The notes beneath the pieces are model-generated. The model made no database searches, was not told the DNA's origin, and saw only the letters and a program-made list of their open reading frames with translations. The position numbers and the translations under genes were made by a program. Shown here piece by piece: positions 12,301 through 24,032 of a stretch of DNA of 64,000 nt. This DNA comes from Trebouxia sp. TZW2008 (lineage: Eukaryota; Chlorophyta; Trebouxiophyceae; Trebouxiales; Trebouxiaceae), in NCBI GenBank assembly GCA_002118135.1, contig BDIU01000362.1:1-64000 (forward strand). The letters are read 5' to 3'. Numbering within the stretch: position 1 is the stretch's first letter; the number at the start of each line of letters is the position of its first letter.

Positions 12301-15300
12301 GCGGCTGCTTGCTGACAAGGCAGGGTTGGCAGATGTACAGGCTATCTTGCAATCCAGCCATGCACCTGCCCTTGTGCCGGTATGTGCTGTCTGCCAAGCA
12401 AATGTCATGCCATTTCTGTTCTAGTACTGCAATCTTTATCCTTGCTCAGCAAAGCGCTAGTTGAGACATCAGACAAAGCTAACATGCGCAAGCTGTCCTG
12501 CAAGCCAGCCATGCACCTGCCTGGGTGCTTCACATCACACAGGACCATTCACCCAATCTTGTCTGTCCCTAACCACTTTCAGGAACTGATGGCTGCCGTT
12601 GACGGGTTCCAGAGGCAACGGACTGTGCAGAGGAAGTAGCAGGGTACTTACTTTGTAAAGTGCGCTGCCTCTGACGCCTGCCAACAGCAGTGACATCGAC
12701 AGTTTCTGCAGCATGTAATATGACACTGCCGAAATTGATAGTGACAGATGCCAGGGGGCCACCCTGGGGAGGCAGGGTTGGTAGGGCCCCTACCAGCCCT
12801 AAATGGGTTGAGGGTCAAGGTTGGGGGGCTGCAGGGCCTGCTCACACCCAATCAGCAGGCTGACATCTTGTTGAGCCACGCATCTTCTGTGTCTCAGAGG
12901 GTCGCACAGACTCATAGTAGTGACTGCTGATGATAGATGCCAGAGGCAATGGACTTCACACAGAAGGGTCAGAACACTGCAGGATGATTGTTACTGTCGA
13001 CAGGCGCCTGCTCATCCTTACTGAGCAGCGTTATGTTTGGAGGCGTCAGACATCCTTTCCTTAATGTATGGGACAGAGACTGATGAAGGGTGCTGCTGTT
13101 GACAGATGCCAGAGGGCAACACAGAGGAGGCGGGGTTGGCAGGGGCCCTGAATGGACTAGGGGTCAAGGTGGGCGGGCTGGAGGGACTGCTCACCCTTAC
13201 TCAGCAGCGACTTGCTGACAAGGCGGACTTAGCTGAGCTGGACGCACTCAGGTGAGACACTGACTAAGCCAGCAATAGTGCAGTGACTGAGCAACAACAG
13301 TACCTAAACCCTTACGAATTGATCGCGCACCCGGAAATTTGAGATTATTCTAGGGCTTCGCGCACCCCTGTCACGCAGGGCCTTGAGGGGTTTTGCGGCA
13401 TCGCGTGTTTGGCAAAATATGGCCAAAATCGCCCAAAAATGGCGAATTTTGAGCGTTTTGGGCACTTTTGAGCCAGAACAATTATTAAGTTGCTTTGCGT
13501 AGGGCACTTTGTGCAGTGGGCAAAATAATCACCCGAGCTGATCGCGCAGGGCAGATTTAACTTTGTATGCGCGATCAATTTGAGGACGTACGGTAGTGAA
13601 ACCATCAGAAATGCGTTCCAAACAATGTACTCCGTGCATGAAGCATTTGATTGCCCACAATTGTTGTGTTTGCTGATGTAAAAGTTTCAGCCAAAGATGA
13701 ACATGATCTGCCAGAGAGCCATTGTTGCAGGCAGGTCATCAAGAGGTCAAGAAATGCTGTTAAGGCAGTCCCTGGTGTACTGTCCGGCAGCATATCTTGC
13801 CCTTGTATCAGACCCTGCATCTCTGTAAAAGGGCCGACCTGTTTTTGCAAGGGGTTGTTTATGGTAGACTTGAACCCTGCACCTCTTTTCAAGAGCGAAG
13901 TGATTGTGACAGGGAGGTTGAAGGCTGCAATTGGAGATCAAGTAGTCCCAAGCGTGCTGTCAATAAGCATGGCTAAACCCTTGCATTGGACGCTGCGCCT
14001 CTGTGCAAAAGACCGTTCCTTGCCTTAGACCCTGCACCTTTGTGCAAAGCCAACTTGTGTGCAAAAGGAAAATTGTTGTTGCAGGGAGGCCATAAAGAGG
14101 TTGAGGACTGCAGTGGGGGACGAAGCAGTGCCAAGTGTGGTGTCAGGAAGCGCGGCAGGACCAGATGTAGTGCCAGCTGAGTCTGACACTTCAGCGCCTC
14201 AAGCCCTGCCTGCACATGGTCAGTCATGCATTCTGTGCTGCTCCAAAGTTGCTGCCTTAGATTGCCTTTGGCACACATTTGGTGGCATCACGCCTGCATG
14301 TTGCGCACACAGCAATAACAGGCTGAGCTTTTGACCCATGATGTGACAGATGTTGCTCCACTGACCATGGCAAAGTGTTGTGTTGGGAGACTGTGCAGCG
14401 TAGCATCTTTGACTAGTGCACTTTGCATGCGCGGCAGTGACCTCCTGCTCAGCCGGACCTGCATTGAGGCTTAGGCTCATCACTGTTCACACTGTTATGC
14501 ATGCTGCTGTAAGCACAAGACCAATGAGCACGTATGCACGCAGCATGAAACAAATTTGCAAAACAAGTTTATGGGAATCTTGTATTGCTGCAGGAGGAAG
14601 AGCAGCAACCCATAGCAAGGGTGCCAATGTGGCTGCGAGTAGTTTGAATGCCAGATTAGCGACCCCAGAGCGCTCCATGTCAGCCGCTAACAAGCTGACA
14701 CCTGGCACCAGGAGAACCATCAGTATGGCACCAACTGCCCAGCTGTCTTCTTCTTTTGGGGCTGTTGCACCTGAGGGGCAGAGTTCCTCTTCTGCTTCAT
14801 CTGGTGCTGGTTCATCTTCTGGCAGCAGTGCAGACTCAGAAATCAGACTCAGGCTTGCAGCATTAGAGGCTCAGATTAGTCATCTGACACAGCCAGGGTC
14901 AGGGATGCTGGGGCGTGACTCTGCCAGGCATGACTCATCATCAGTCAGTGCCCCAGGGGATGAGTCATTGCAGCCAGTGCAGGCTGCCTCAGCGTTAGTC
15001 ACAGGCAGGTTGAGTCAGCTGCAGGAGCAGGTGGACGCCCTGACAGCTGGCAAGGCCAACAAGGCTGATTTAGAAGCCCTGCAGCTTCATGCAGCTGTGC
15101 TTAGCGGTGGCAGCAGTGGCAACACCAGTAGTGGCGATGGCAGCACCAGCAGCAGCGGCGGTGAAGACAAGGGCAGTCAGGGCAATGCTGATGCTGGTAG
15201 GTTCCTCTACAGTCCTTGCTTGGTATTGCTGATTATCAGTAAATGCAGTGTACACTTGATGCTTTGGTTGGAATTAGAGTGTTGACAAATCAGTTTTACT

Positions 15301-16010
15301 AATCTGTTTGATATTTCCATATTAGGTCCACCCTTCAGGGTTTAGGCGTGCGGATGTAGGCTTTAGGGTTTTGGTCAGGTGAACATTACACTCAATGAAA
15401 GGGGTATTGCCATTAGTGGCTGGATTGACCTCGATCCTGGCTTCAGCCTCACAAGTCACCTGTGTTAGCATGACTCTTGTGCATTGGCTGGTTGCTGAGA
15501 ATGAACTGTCAGTTTATCTCGGTGCATAATGCCTTCAAACAGACTTGTTTGAAGGCATTCACTTGCTTCTGTACACACTACTAACAGGGCTATTTGAACT
15601 CATGAGCAAGCCTATAGATGATGTTGAACATGTCGTCAACAAGCCAGCCGGGTGTCCCAAGACGTGTGCCGCACACACCAAACACATGTGCTTCAATGTG
15701 TAAACATTCTTGAGTTATGATGTTGATGATGTGCAGGCAGCATGGCGGGGCTGCTTGAGACAGTGCAGAGACTGTTGGGAAGCAAGGCTGACCGGGAGGA
15801 GTTGGGGCAGTTACAAAGAGCCCTAAGAGACAAGATCAACCTGGCAGATCACCAGGTGCCCACCTGCCTGCCTGCCTCTGTCTGTCTGTCTGCCTGCCTG
15901 CGTATTTGCATGTCTGTCTGTCTGTATGCCTGTATGCCTGTCTGTCCATCCTTCTGTCTGCCTGCCTGCCTGCCTGTCTTTCACTCTGTCTGTCTGAATG
16001 TCTGTCTGAA

Positions 16011-16070
<60 letters not shown>

Positions 16071-19000
16071 CGTATGTCTGTCTGTACCCCTCTCAAGTTA
16101 ACTTATCCAGAAGACACTGCATGCACTGCAGGCAGCCTATGACAATCTGGAAAGATCTCTGCTAGAATTGCAAGGCAGTTCACCCCCTATACGGCCAACT
16201 GCAGGGCTGCTGGGTGCAGCCCCAATCCCAGCTGGCAAGGCCTCAGGGATAGGGTCACCCAGGGGGTCAAGGGGTCCAGCTGGGGGGTCAGGGGTTGGAG
16301 CTGCAGGCTTCACTGCAGTGAGACCTGCCAGGAGGGGTATAGCGCAAGATGAGAACGCAGGTAAGCTTTTGATTCTACATGTCTGCGGTATGATTATTGT
16401 ATGCCATTATGACATGTCTATTGTGCCTGCTCAAGGCCTTGGACTGATGAGCAATCCAGGCAAGCGCTTAGGTATGACAGGTACAGGGCATGCAGCACTG
16501 ACAGCTGGTGCTCACAATGAAGCTGGAAAACTCGCTCACTCTGCGCGTGTCGCTGACGCCTGCCATTCATTGAACTGAATCTGAACATCTAGAAATCTGA
16601 AAGTCAACCTAGATAAATCTGTCAAGAGCTGTTAAGAGCTGCATTTGGGCAAGCCAACCTTCCCATAGGTTTCAAAGCACTGCAGTCATCATGTGCTTCT
16701 CATGCTGGCAAAAAAGCAAATTATGATTTCAGACATGAAATGCCATTTGTAAACATGCTCTGGTTTGGATTCATGCTACACAGGATGTCTGATTGTGCAA
16801 GATGTCCAGTTGCATGCCAAGTTCTAGCACTGTTTTGGAACGATGCTTGAGTTTTCTGATGTGCAAAATGACCAATTGCACGTCTGACATCTGCCATAGA
16901 CAACATGTACATGGGAATGCAGTGCCTAGCGGAGATTTGGAGGCGCTGCGTGAAGAAGTACAGCAGCTGAAGGGTGTGGTGGAGGTGCTTACTAATGCCA
17001 CGCACCTCATGGCCATTCCAACTGCGGCGGAGACTACAGGTTGTGTCCAGCCCCGCTTTTTGTCAGGGGCCCTTTGCCACAGGCTTTGCTTGAGCTGTAT
17101 TGCACAGAGTTTTCATCTGCCCAGACCAATCTTTGACACAAGCATCAGACATGTTGCTCTTCTTTGCAATTCATGTGCATTCATCCCACAGTCACTTGCA
17201 AGTTTGCAATTCTTGAGCTATGCTTAGCACAGGTACTTAGTAGTGCATGGGAATGCAGTCAGCTCACTTGCAGACTCTACATGGGTCATCACACAATGAC
17301 ATCACAACAGCAACCCATATAAGCGCTATATACAGGCATCACATCAGCTGCCAAAGCGTTCAGCACATAAAAGAAGCAGCAGCAAAAGCATACAGGCATT
17401 CCAGAATGGTGCCAGCACATTTGCTTAGCCTCAGTTGTTTGCGTGCAGGTTGCAGAACAGGTGATGTAGCTGTTACAGAGCTGATTCAAGGAGAGGTCAG
17501 ACCAGGCAGCGTACCCGGCACCTCTGCCACAGCTGTGGCAGGCCCTGCTCCAGCAGCGGCCCCTGCTGCCACAGCTGCTGCAGCTGCGGCTGCCGCCATT
17601 GCGGGGCTGGGGTCCAAGCTGCCTGGAGAGGGGGCAGGGATGAGTAAGGCTGGTGGCTTGCACCTGCTCAGAGGCGCCTCACACCTCAAGCAGGCAAGCT
17701 TTTCTTACATCTGTTGTACATTGAATATAGATACAACAATGTACTTCTGCATGTACACACATATATACATAAAACAACATACTTCTGCATATATACACAT
17801 ACAACAAGTACTTCTGCAGCATGTACACACATACAACAATATACTTCTGCGTCTACACAAGGGCAACATTGTACTTCTGCACGTGCTTACATACAAAACA
17901 CAATAAATCATGTTGTATCCGTTTTCCATTTTGTATACAAAATAGATTGATTGAACGGATTGATGTCCGTTCGACATAAATGAGCTACTTCAAGGCACTG
18001 CTCAAGGAGGGCCCTACTCTGACGCAAGCTGTAGAGCTCATTTAGCCGCATTTGTGAAGATACATCGTGCACTCTGCAAAGTCAATGTCCACCCATACAG
18101 CACAAGAATGCTTCAAGGAAATGGCGTTGTCTGCGTACTTTTCCAAAAAATGCGTTCTTCTATTTCACAATGGATGCAAGCATTTCAAAGCCACAGCTGG
18201 CTTTCTGACCCATGCTGTGTACCAGCAGGGTAGTGCTTCTTCATCAGCAGGGCTGAACCCAGCACAGAGCCCTGCTACAGGGGCTGCTGCAGGCAATGGC
18301 CCTGCCGCACCAGCCCCAACCCCCAGGGCTGATGGCAGGCCCGCAGAGGCCCTGCCCCATCAGTCATCAGGCACAGGTACAACTTGTACACATATCTCAT
18401 AGTCACCAGACACAGCTGCGACTCATAAGGTATGTTGGCCAAGTTACTTGCAATTGTAGATATCACTGTACCTTGCTAATACATGCGAACAATTTTGTCG
18501 GCAGGCCGAGCTTTGTAATCATCATTTGTTGTGTCCCACAAACACGCTGTATCTTGCCCAGCTGTCAACATTTCTGTGTGATTGTAGCACATGTCAACAG
18601 CCTGTCGGGTAGGCCAAAACCTGCAAACAACCTATCTTGTGTTTGTGTTTACGCTCATGGGTGTACTTGTTATTACATTTACAATCACACCATACCCATG
18701 TCGACGCTTGTGATATGTTTCCAGGGGTTGAGGGGGGTGAGGTGTGGGGACCCCTGCAGGAGCTGGTGAGCAGCATGAGGGCCGGCCAACTGGGCCACAA
18801 GATGAATGACAGCGACATACATGACCAGCTGGTAAGCGCAAATCCAATTATCATATAGAGCCTCTGGCTTGATATCGTGAATGCACTTTGCTTGTGTTGA
18901 CACTGAGATAGAAAATCAGCTATTAAGGGACCCTGCATATTTACATGTCCTTAGCACTGTAGCACAAGATGAATGACAGCGACATGTATGACCAGCTAGT

Positions 19001-22000
19001 AAGGGAATCTTGCCTTGCAAATTCTTATTGTCACTATCTGCAAGCATGTTGCAGTCTCTAGAATGACGTACTAAAGCTCAATTGTGGCATGAATGGAAAC
19101 AGGCCATCAATGATTGCAATCCACGTGGTTGTTACTGTTGTTTCATTGCTTGCTGCCATTGTTAAATGCACAGTAGATGCTATTGCATAGAGCCAATTGT
19201 GCAAAATATGCAAGCCAACTTGCACTAACTGCTCCATCAGCATTTCTGGTAGGTGTTGTGCAACCTGCAGGCGCAGCGCCTGACTAATCTGGAGAAGCTG
19301 GTGAAGAAGCTGAGCCTGCAGCCACAGGGCTCACGGCACATTGCAGGGCCAGTTGGGGGCAAGGGCCCTGATGAGCGCTTACTCAGGCGACTTGGCAGTG
19401 ATCTCGCGTTGGTCAAGAGGAGGCTGGATGAGATTGCACCGCCCAGAGATCCTGGAACGCTAATGATGATGCGAGAGGGTGACCATGCTATGTTGGCAGG
19501 CAAACCATTGCAGGGCTACAGGTCTGATCAGCACCTGCAGTTGCCTGCAATTACCTTCAACACAACAGTAAACATGTCAGAACCCTGAGCGCAAGACACA
19601 CAGATATCTGCAATTGTCCAATCTAAGTCTGGCTTGCGTGCTTCTGAGTCTTGCTTGCATGCTTCTCTGCATAAGTTGCCCTCAAAATCCATCCTTAGTA
19701 AAATGTGAATGCAGGTGCATGGCATGTGACTGGCCCCTAGTTAAGTTGGATGCAGATATGGGGGGCTTTGCATTACAGTTGTGCTCGCATAACCTCAACA
19801 TGCTTGAATCATTGCACTAGTTGTGAGTCACAAGTGGGATACGTGTCAATACAGGTGCGTGGCATGTGACCGGCCTCTAGCAAAGTTGGATGCAGATATG
19901 GGTCACTCTGCATCACAATTGTGCTTGCATGACGCCAAGATGAAATCGTCGCGATGGTTGTGAGTCGCATGTGGAATGTATATGATTGCAGGTGCAGCCA
20001 TGTGATCGGGCACTAGCAAAGCTGGACGCAGACATGGGAGGCTTCATACCTGGCCCTCACATGCCAGTCAGTGCATGCTCAATGCCTTCTGACATGCACA
20101 TGCAGCAATACAAGCACACAAGTACAGCAGGCAGAATGTGATTTCAATGTGAAAAGAGGTGCATGGCTTGTGACCTGTCATCAGCAAAGCTGGATGCAGA
20201 CAATGCAGGCTTTGTACCTGGCCCTCACATGTCAGTCAGTGTTAGCATGGACCCCTCCAAGCATGAGAAGAAGAAGCAGCAACCTGGCTCCGTCATGAGT
20301 GTAGGTGCATGGCGTGTGATCGGCCTCTGGCAAAGCTGGATGCTGACATGGGGGGCTTTGTACCGGGTCCTCACATGCCAGTCAGTGTCAGCATGGAGCC
20401 ATCCAAGAATTTTGGGGTGGTGGTGCCTGGCAAGGAGGGCTCAGGGGGGCGGCAGGGGGTTTCCAAGAGGGGCCCTGCCCCTGCCCAGCACAGTAGAAGC
20501 ACTGTCCAGCAGAAAGGTGTGAAGGCTTTCTGTGACTTCGTTGGTGCCAAACTTTGTGAGTTTCTGGGCGTTTGAGGCATAAGTTGTAAGCTACATAAGC
20601 AGCGACAGGATGATTCATGTCAAAATTGAAGCAGTGCCTGCAATAGACTTGGCAAGGAGGGCCCAAGGGAGCAGCGGGGAAATCCCAAAGAGGGGGCCAG
20701 CCCCTGTATTCAACTGTTTGTGCACATCTGCCATAACAAGTGAGGTCCATGCAACAAATTGAACTGATGCCAGAGATATGTCAGCACAAGCTGTAAGCAG
20801 ATATGCTGAGCTGTGTCCAACATGCAACATGCCATCAGGCTCAACACAAATGTTTCAGGATAGCACAGGACCAAACTGGTTGGAGACAGTTACTCAATTT
20901 TGCACCTGGCTGGGCCTGCTGACCCTGTGTAGCACACGTTCAGAATGAATCAATGAAATGAATGGATCGTGATCAGCATGTACATCAGCTGATGTGTGTT
21001 ACAGGTGAGGATCCTGTAGGGCCCCAGAACTGGTTCAAAGATGCACAGGGCCAGGCCGCACAAGCCCTGCCCAAGGAAGATGTCGGACCCCATCTGCCCC
21101 CTGGAGGTCACCCCCCTGCTTTCTTGTCCCTTTTACTTTTCATGTCTGTTGCACTTTGTCCCTTTCAACAATGCCCTTCACCTCCTGCCATTTGTCCTTT
21201 GCCCCTGTGCCTTTTGTGCCTTTTGTGCCTTTTCCACTTCAACCCTTTCAGCAATGCCCTTTGCCTCCTGCCATTTGCCCTTCGCCCTCTGCCTTTCATG
21301 CCTTTGGCCATTGCCCTCTGCCCTTTGGCTTCTGCTTATTGCCCTCTGTGCTTTGCTCTCTGCCTTTGGCCATCGCCTTCTGTCCATTGTGCTATTGACA
21401 CTGTGCCTTTGGCTATTGTCCTCTGCCGTCTGCCCCTTTGCTCTTTCTCTTTTGCGCTAAGCCCTGTGCCCCTTACCCCTTTGTCTCCCTGCCATCCCTT
21501 GAATAGGTGTGTCACATCTGTCAGCCTGACTGAAACACGCATGTGTTGCTTTGATGTTGCAGGATGGAGAGCAGGCACTAGTCAGGGCAGTTGGACACAG
21601 GCCCCCAAAACGAGCCCCAAGCACCCAGGTCAGCTTTGGACTGAGAAAATTCACTTCACCACTTTGGGCTCCACTGTGTTGTTGTTTGCACTAGATGACG
21701 CATGTTGCATACGCCACGCTAGCACACACGTCAGCAACAGCTGGCACAGATCTTACTTGACAACTTTCTTGTGCCATGTAGAAAAATTTGACTGATGCAA
21801 TGTCACTAGCTGCCAGCAGACAGAGTGCATCTTTTGCAAACTGGCCCAGTGGCAGCCAACTTGTGTGCTGCAATATTGAGCTGAACTAAGATGCGCACAG
21901 CTTATACAGTGGGACATTGCGCCATGAATCTGGTAAATGGCAATACGGGTGCTCACGGCTTTTGCTGAATGCTGCAGGATCAAGGACGCCGGGTGAGCAT

Positions 22001-22072
22001 GGTGCAGTGGCGGCTTGGGACACCCAGGCTTCTGTTCCATTGCCTGACATCCATGCCAAGCCCAAAGCATGA
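9314..22072 (+). CDS. QRICH2: QRICH2/DUF4795-like coiled-coil protein
   Basis: Modelled exons, all phase-consistent: 9314-9553, 9751-9856, 10147-10511, 10860-11068, 12094-12379, 13106-13251, 14085-14218, 14594-15196, 15737-15855, 16132-16360, 16436-16471, 16923-17039, 17449-17693 (GC donor), 18229-18376, 18725-18831, 19253-19521, 20305-20516, 21005-21106, 21563-21628, 21978-22072 (TGA). The product is about 1277 aa: an N-terminal helical segment, Ser/Pro/Ala-rich linkers, repeated coiled coils (QQLAGQGN...LAELQAAEA twice; LADKADLAELDALR; SKADREELGQLQ), then AMLAGKPLQGYR-CMACDRPLAKLD, then LPPGGWRAGTSQG. A coiled coil with 'DKADL' heptads leading into a KPL-x-CxxCDRPL element is the DUF4795/QRICH2 layout. 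Mammalian QRICH2 is a sperm-flagellum protein, so an axonemal role is likely but inferred. Several exons exist in extra tandem copies. Confidence 0.75.
12583..13251 (+). repeat. Four tandem copies of a DUF4795 exon
   Basis: The intact exon 13106-13251 (starts MPEGNTEEAGLAGAL, ends LAELDALR) is preceded by three related blocks: one beginning near 12583 (ELMAAVDGFQRQR), one at 12748-12900 (MPGGHPGEAGLVGPL, ending before a good donor) and one near 12937-13050 that is frame-broken. Each block keeps a (G)ACAG/ATAG acceptor followed by ATGCCAG. Only the last copy has a clear GT donor (13252). The others are either unused copies or possible alternative exons. Confidence 0.6.
13316..13580. mobile_element. 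MITE-like element with short inverted ends
   Basis: An intron segment with composition unlike its surroundings is bounded by AATTGATCGCGC (13317-13328) and its exact reverse complement GCGCGATCAATT (13568-13579). There is no coding capacity inside. The termini and about 265-bp size fit a miniature inverted-repeat element. No convincing target-site duplication was found, so this stays tentative. Confidence 0.4.
13735..14218 (+). repeat. Three tandem copies of exon 14085-14218
   Basis: The used exon (EAIKRLRTAVGDEAVPSVV) is preceded by copies near 13735-13790 and 13911-13975 sharing the GTTGCAG/TGACAG acceptor, the AAGAGGTT(G/A)A..CTGC core and a common upstream CCCTGC(A/G)CCTCT segment. The upstream copies carry indels or stops. 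The period is roughly 170-180 bp. Confidence 0.55.
15880..16090. repeat. (TGTC)n microsatellite in intron
   Basis: A TCTG/TGCC-rich tract directly after the donor at 15856 becomes an uninterrupted TGTC repeat from roughly 16010 to 16070. It generates long spurious open frames (Cys/Leu/Ser/Val on the plus strand, Arg/Gln/Thr/Asp on the minus strand). Confidence 0.9.
17715..17895. repeat. Intronic minisatellite, TACTTCTGCA motif
   Basis: Six copies of a roughly 25-32 bp unit built on ACAA(C/T)-TACTTCTGCA followed by a run of TACACACA lie in the intron after the GC-donor exon of the QRICH2-like gene. It is non-coding. Confidence 0.7.
18967..19002 (+). repeat. Duplicated 36-nt mini-exon copy
   Basis: The last 36 nt of exon 18725-18831 (HKMNDSDIHDQL) recur 170 bp downstream as HKMNDSDMYDQL, flanked by TGTAG and GTAAGG, that is, with its own acceptor and donor in phase 0-0. 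It could be spliced in without changing the frame. Confidence 0.55.
19715..20516 (+). repeat. Five tandem copies of the CxxCD exon
   Basis: Copies start at 19715 (CMACDWPLVKLDADMGGF), 19859 (CVACDRPLAKLDADMGHS), about 19993 (one base lost, frameshifted), 20159 (CMACDLSSAKLDADNAGF) and 20305 (CMACDRPLAKLDADMGGF). Each follows an AG acceptor in the same phase as exon 19253-19521. Copy five is the canonical exon (to 20516). Copy four runs open into the next acceptor. Copies one and two lack an obvious donor before their stop. Confidence 0.75.
21110..21500. repeat. Pyrimidine-rich intronic minisatellite
   Basis: The intron between exons 21005-21106 and 21563-21628 is a degenerate array of TGCCCTTTG / TGCCTTTTG motifs. 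It opens artefactual frames rich in Leu, Pro, Cys and Phe (plus) or Arg, Gln, Lys, Ala (minus). Confidence 0.75.
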
Positions 22073-24032
22073 TCAGTGCTAGACAGAAAAGAACAAAAAA
22101 GCCCACACTGCTAGGGGCCACAATGGGAGCCTCTGTCTATCAAGGCAGCCCAGGAATCAGTGTTGTGTCTACAAGGCCACGCTGGTTGCAGCAACTTCAA
22201 GAACGGAAGTGTTGCTGACAACAGCATGTTGCTTTTGATGTCAATGGCTGTCTACAAGCCTGAACTTTTGTGTGATACAATGCATGCATGCCAAATGTTG
22301 TCGCACTTCGTCAACAGCTCATGACTATAGCTAGCTGTTGCCAGATCTCAAGAATACTGCAAATCTTGTGAATCATTTTGTGCTTGTTGATCTGAGAATA
22401 GCAGATGCCTCATGTAAGTGCAGTTTGTTTTGTGCTTGAGTACGCTTTGAGCGCAGATTTAAGCATGTCAACCTGTTGCAAATCAACACAGCATGCTTCA
22501 CTGCCAGGCTAGGTCTATGATGCAGCTGTGCTGTAACCATGCTATGCACTGCATTCTGCAGGCAACACCTGCCAAACTCGATTGCCCTGCTATCAAACCT
22601 GCAAGCTCCTGTGTGCAGCCTGTGCAAGTAGCCCATTGCATTGGCCAACCCATGGGCAACAGCTCACAACTGCAAACAAATCCGAATACGCTAGCTCACT
22701 GTTGCTGAGGACTTGTCCGCAGACTGACTTGATACTGAATTTTCAGAGGTTAGAAACAGCCAGCAAATTTGGCAAAAGATTTTTGTTGTTGTTAGTGGGG
22801 TCCCAAGTGACGAGTCGGGTACCCCTGCCTAAGCTTGGGAGCTGTCGATGGGCTGCGACTGGTGGCGTTAGGCGGCCACCCAGGGTCGCCGTGTCGAGCC
22901 AGAAGGCCGCAGTCGACACCAGGCTTTCAAGGCATTGGATGCAAGAAACGCATACAAGTGCATACAAGTGCTGTAGAAATGGTGTAACATCTCAGCTATG
23001 GGCAGGCAGGGTCAAGGGCAAAACTCTAGCTTCGGGCGGTTCGCTCTGCCAAGCATGCAAACTGTGACTGTTAGAGTGTCCAATGCATACCGGTACCGAT
23101 ACCGTGATGTGGGCAGTAAGTTTGGGGCCGCGGTCGCAGAGGTTGTGACCTGACTGCTTGTCGTCGCGCTCGCAGACAAGGCCGCCGTTGGTCTGAGCCC
23201 TGCATGCACTTACGTCTGTTCATGTCCAGCAGCGAAAGTCCGTCTCTGTGATTCTGGATTTCGTCTGCAGACTTGTCGCCCACATTTTGAAATCATGCTG
23301 ACGTAGCGCCTCATTTGCGTTCGTCAAACTGGACTTGTAGCCTATGTATGCTACTAAGTGCTTGCAAAAAGGTGCAGCAAACAGCTCTCCATTCCATCTG
23401 ACCCAACCACCTGTGTTAACCGGGTCGCTACTGTATCTTGTGCGCTTGACCTTGGCCGCATCCGCATCAATGAACAGCTTTGGCGATTTTACAGCACAGG
23501 AACTTGTCAGAGAAACCAGTTGTCGCTGAATATATCAGGACAACATTAGGATCGTGTGCAAATCAAAATGTGTGATAGGGGCAGGGAGTAGGGCCTAACA
23601 TCTTATGTCTTTAAGCAAGCGCACTGCAATCAGGCACTGCAAGGTACTGTATGTCTCACAAGCACACAGTCACATTCTGCAAGTCCAACCCTGCGTAAGT
23701 AAACTCAATGATCAAATCTGGAGAGTATCAGAGGATCAGTATAAGCAGGGCAACAACAATACTGCGAAGCAAACAGCAGACTCTACAGCTGTCAGCTGGA
23801 ACGACATCTTGAGAGCCATCAATCTGTGATGGCATATGACTTGCTGGTCAGAGCAATTGCTCAAAACTGTGAGCAATGGGATGTTGATGCTGTACTTAGG
23901 CTGAAAGCATAAATGTTTGTAAATCAAGATTGGGCCTATATAGGGTATGTCTCAAGAAACAAAGGGAAAAACACTTCACGCCAATTGGTACAGGCAGTTC
24001 TCTGATGCCAATATCAGCCTATGACTGTGGCG
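22073..24032. other. Intergenic, convergent gene ends, with GC-rich island
   Basis: Space between the stops of QRICH2-like (plus) and MATE (minus). Most is ordinary non-coding sequence. Positions 22790-23530 are more GC-rich and contain exon-like open frames without start codons, listed separately. The rest, 23540-24032, holds no supportable gene. Confidence 0.5.
23230..23522 (-). CDS. Possible orphan exon, function unknown
   Basis: A minus-strand frame of about 95 codons, open from a possible AG acceptor near 23522 to a TGA near 23230, encodes KSPKLFIDADAAKVKRTRYS, then DPVNTGGWVRWNGELFAAPF and a basic C-terminus. It has coding-like composition but no ATG, and I could not join it to a second exon with confidence. 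A neighbouring minus frame at 22743-22967 (containing TAAFWLDTATLGGRL) looks similar. It may be the 3' part of a small gene, a decayed gene or a mobile-element remnant; I do not recognise the family. Confidence 0.25.

Noticed and set aside
15742..16142. Long plus frames rich in Cys/Leu/Ser/Val and a minus frame of RQTD repeats
   Set aside because: Both are translations of the TGTC microsatellite behind the donor at 15856.
21041..21795. 277-aa plus frame and minus frames rich in Arg/Gln/Lys
   Set aside because: They run through a pyrimidine-rich intronic minisatellite. The true exons 21005-21106 and 21563-21628 are separated by it and lie in other phases.
23605..23829. 74-aa plus frame
   Set aside because: No family similarity or splice support, and it sits in the 3' flank of the convergent MATE gene.
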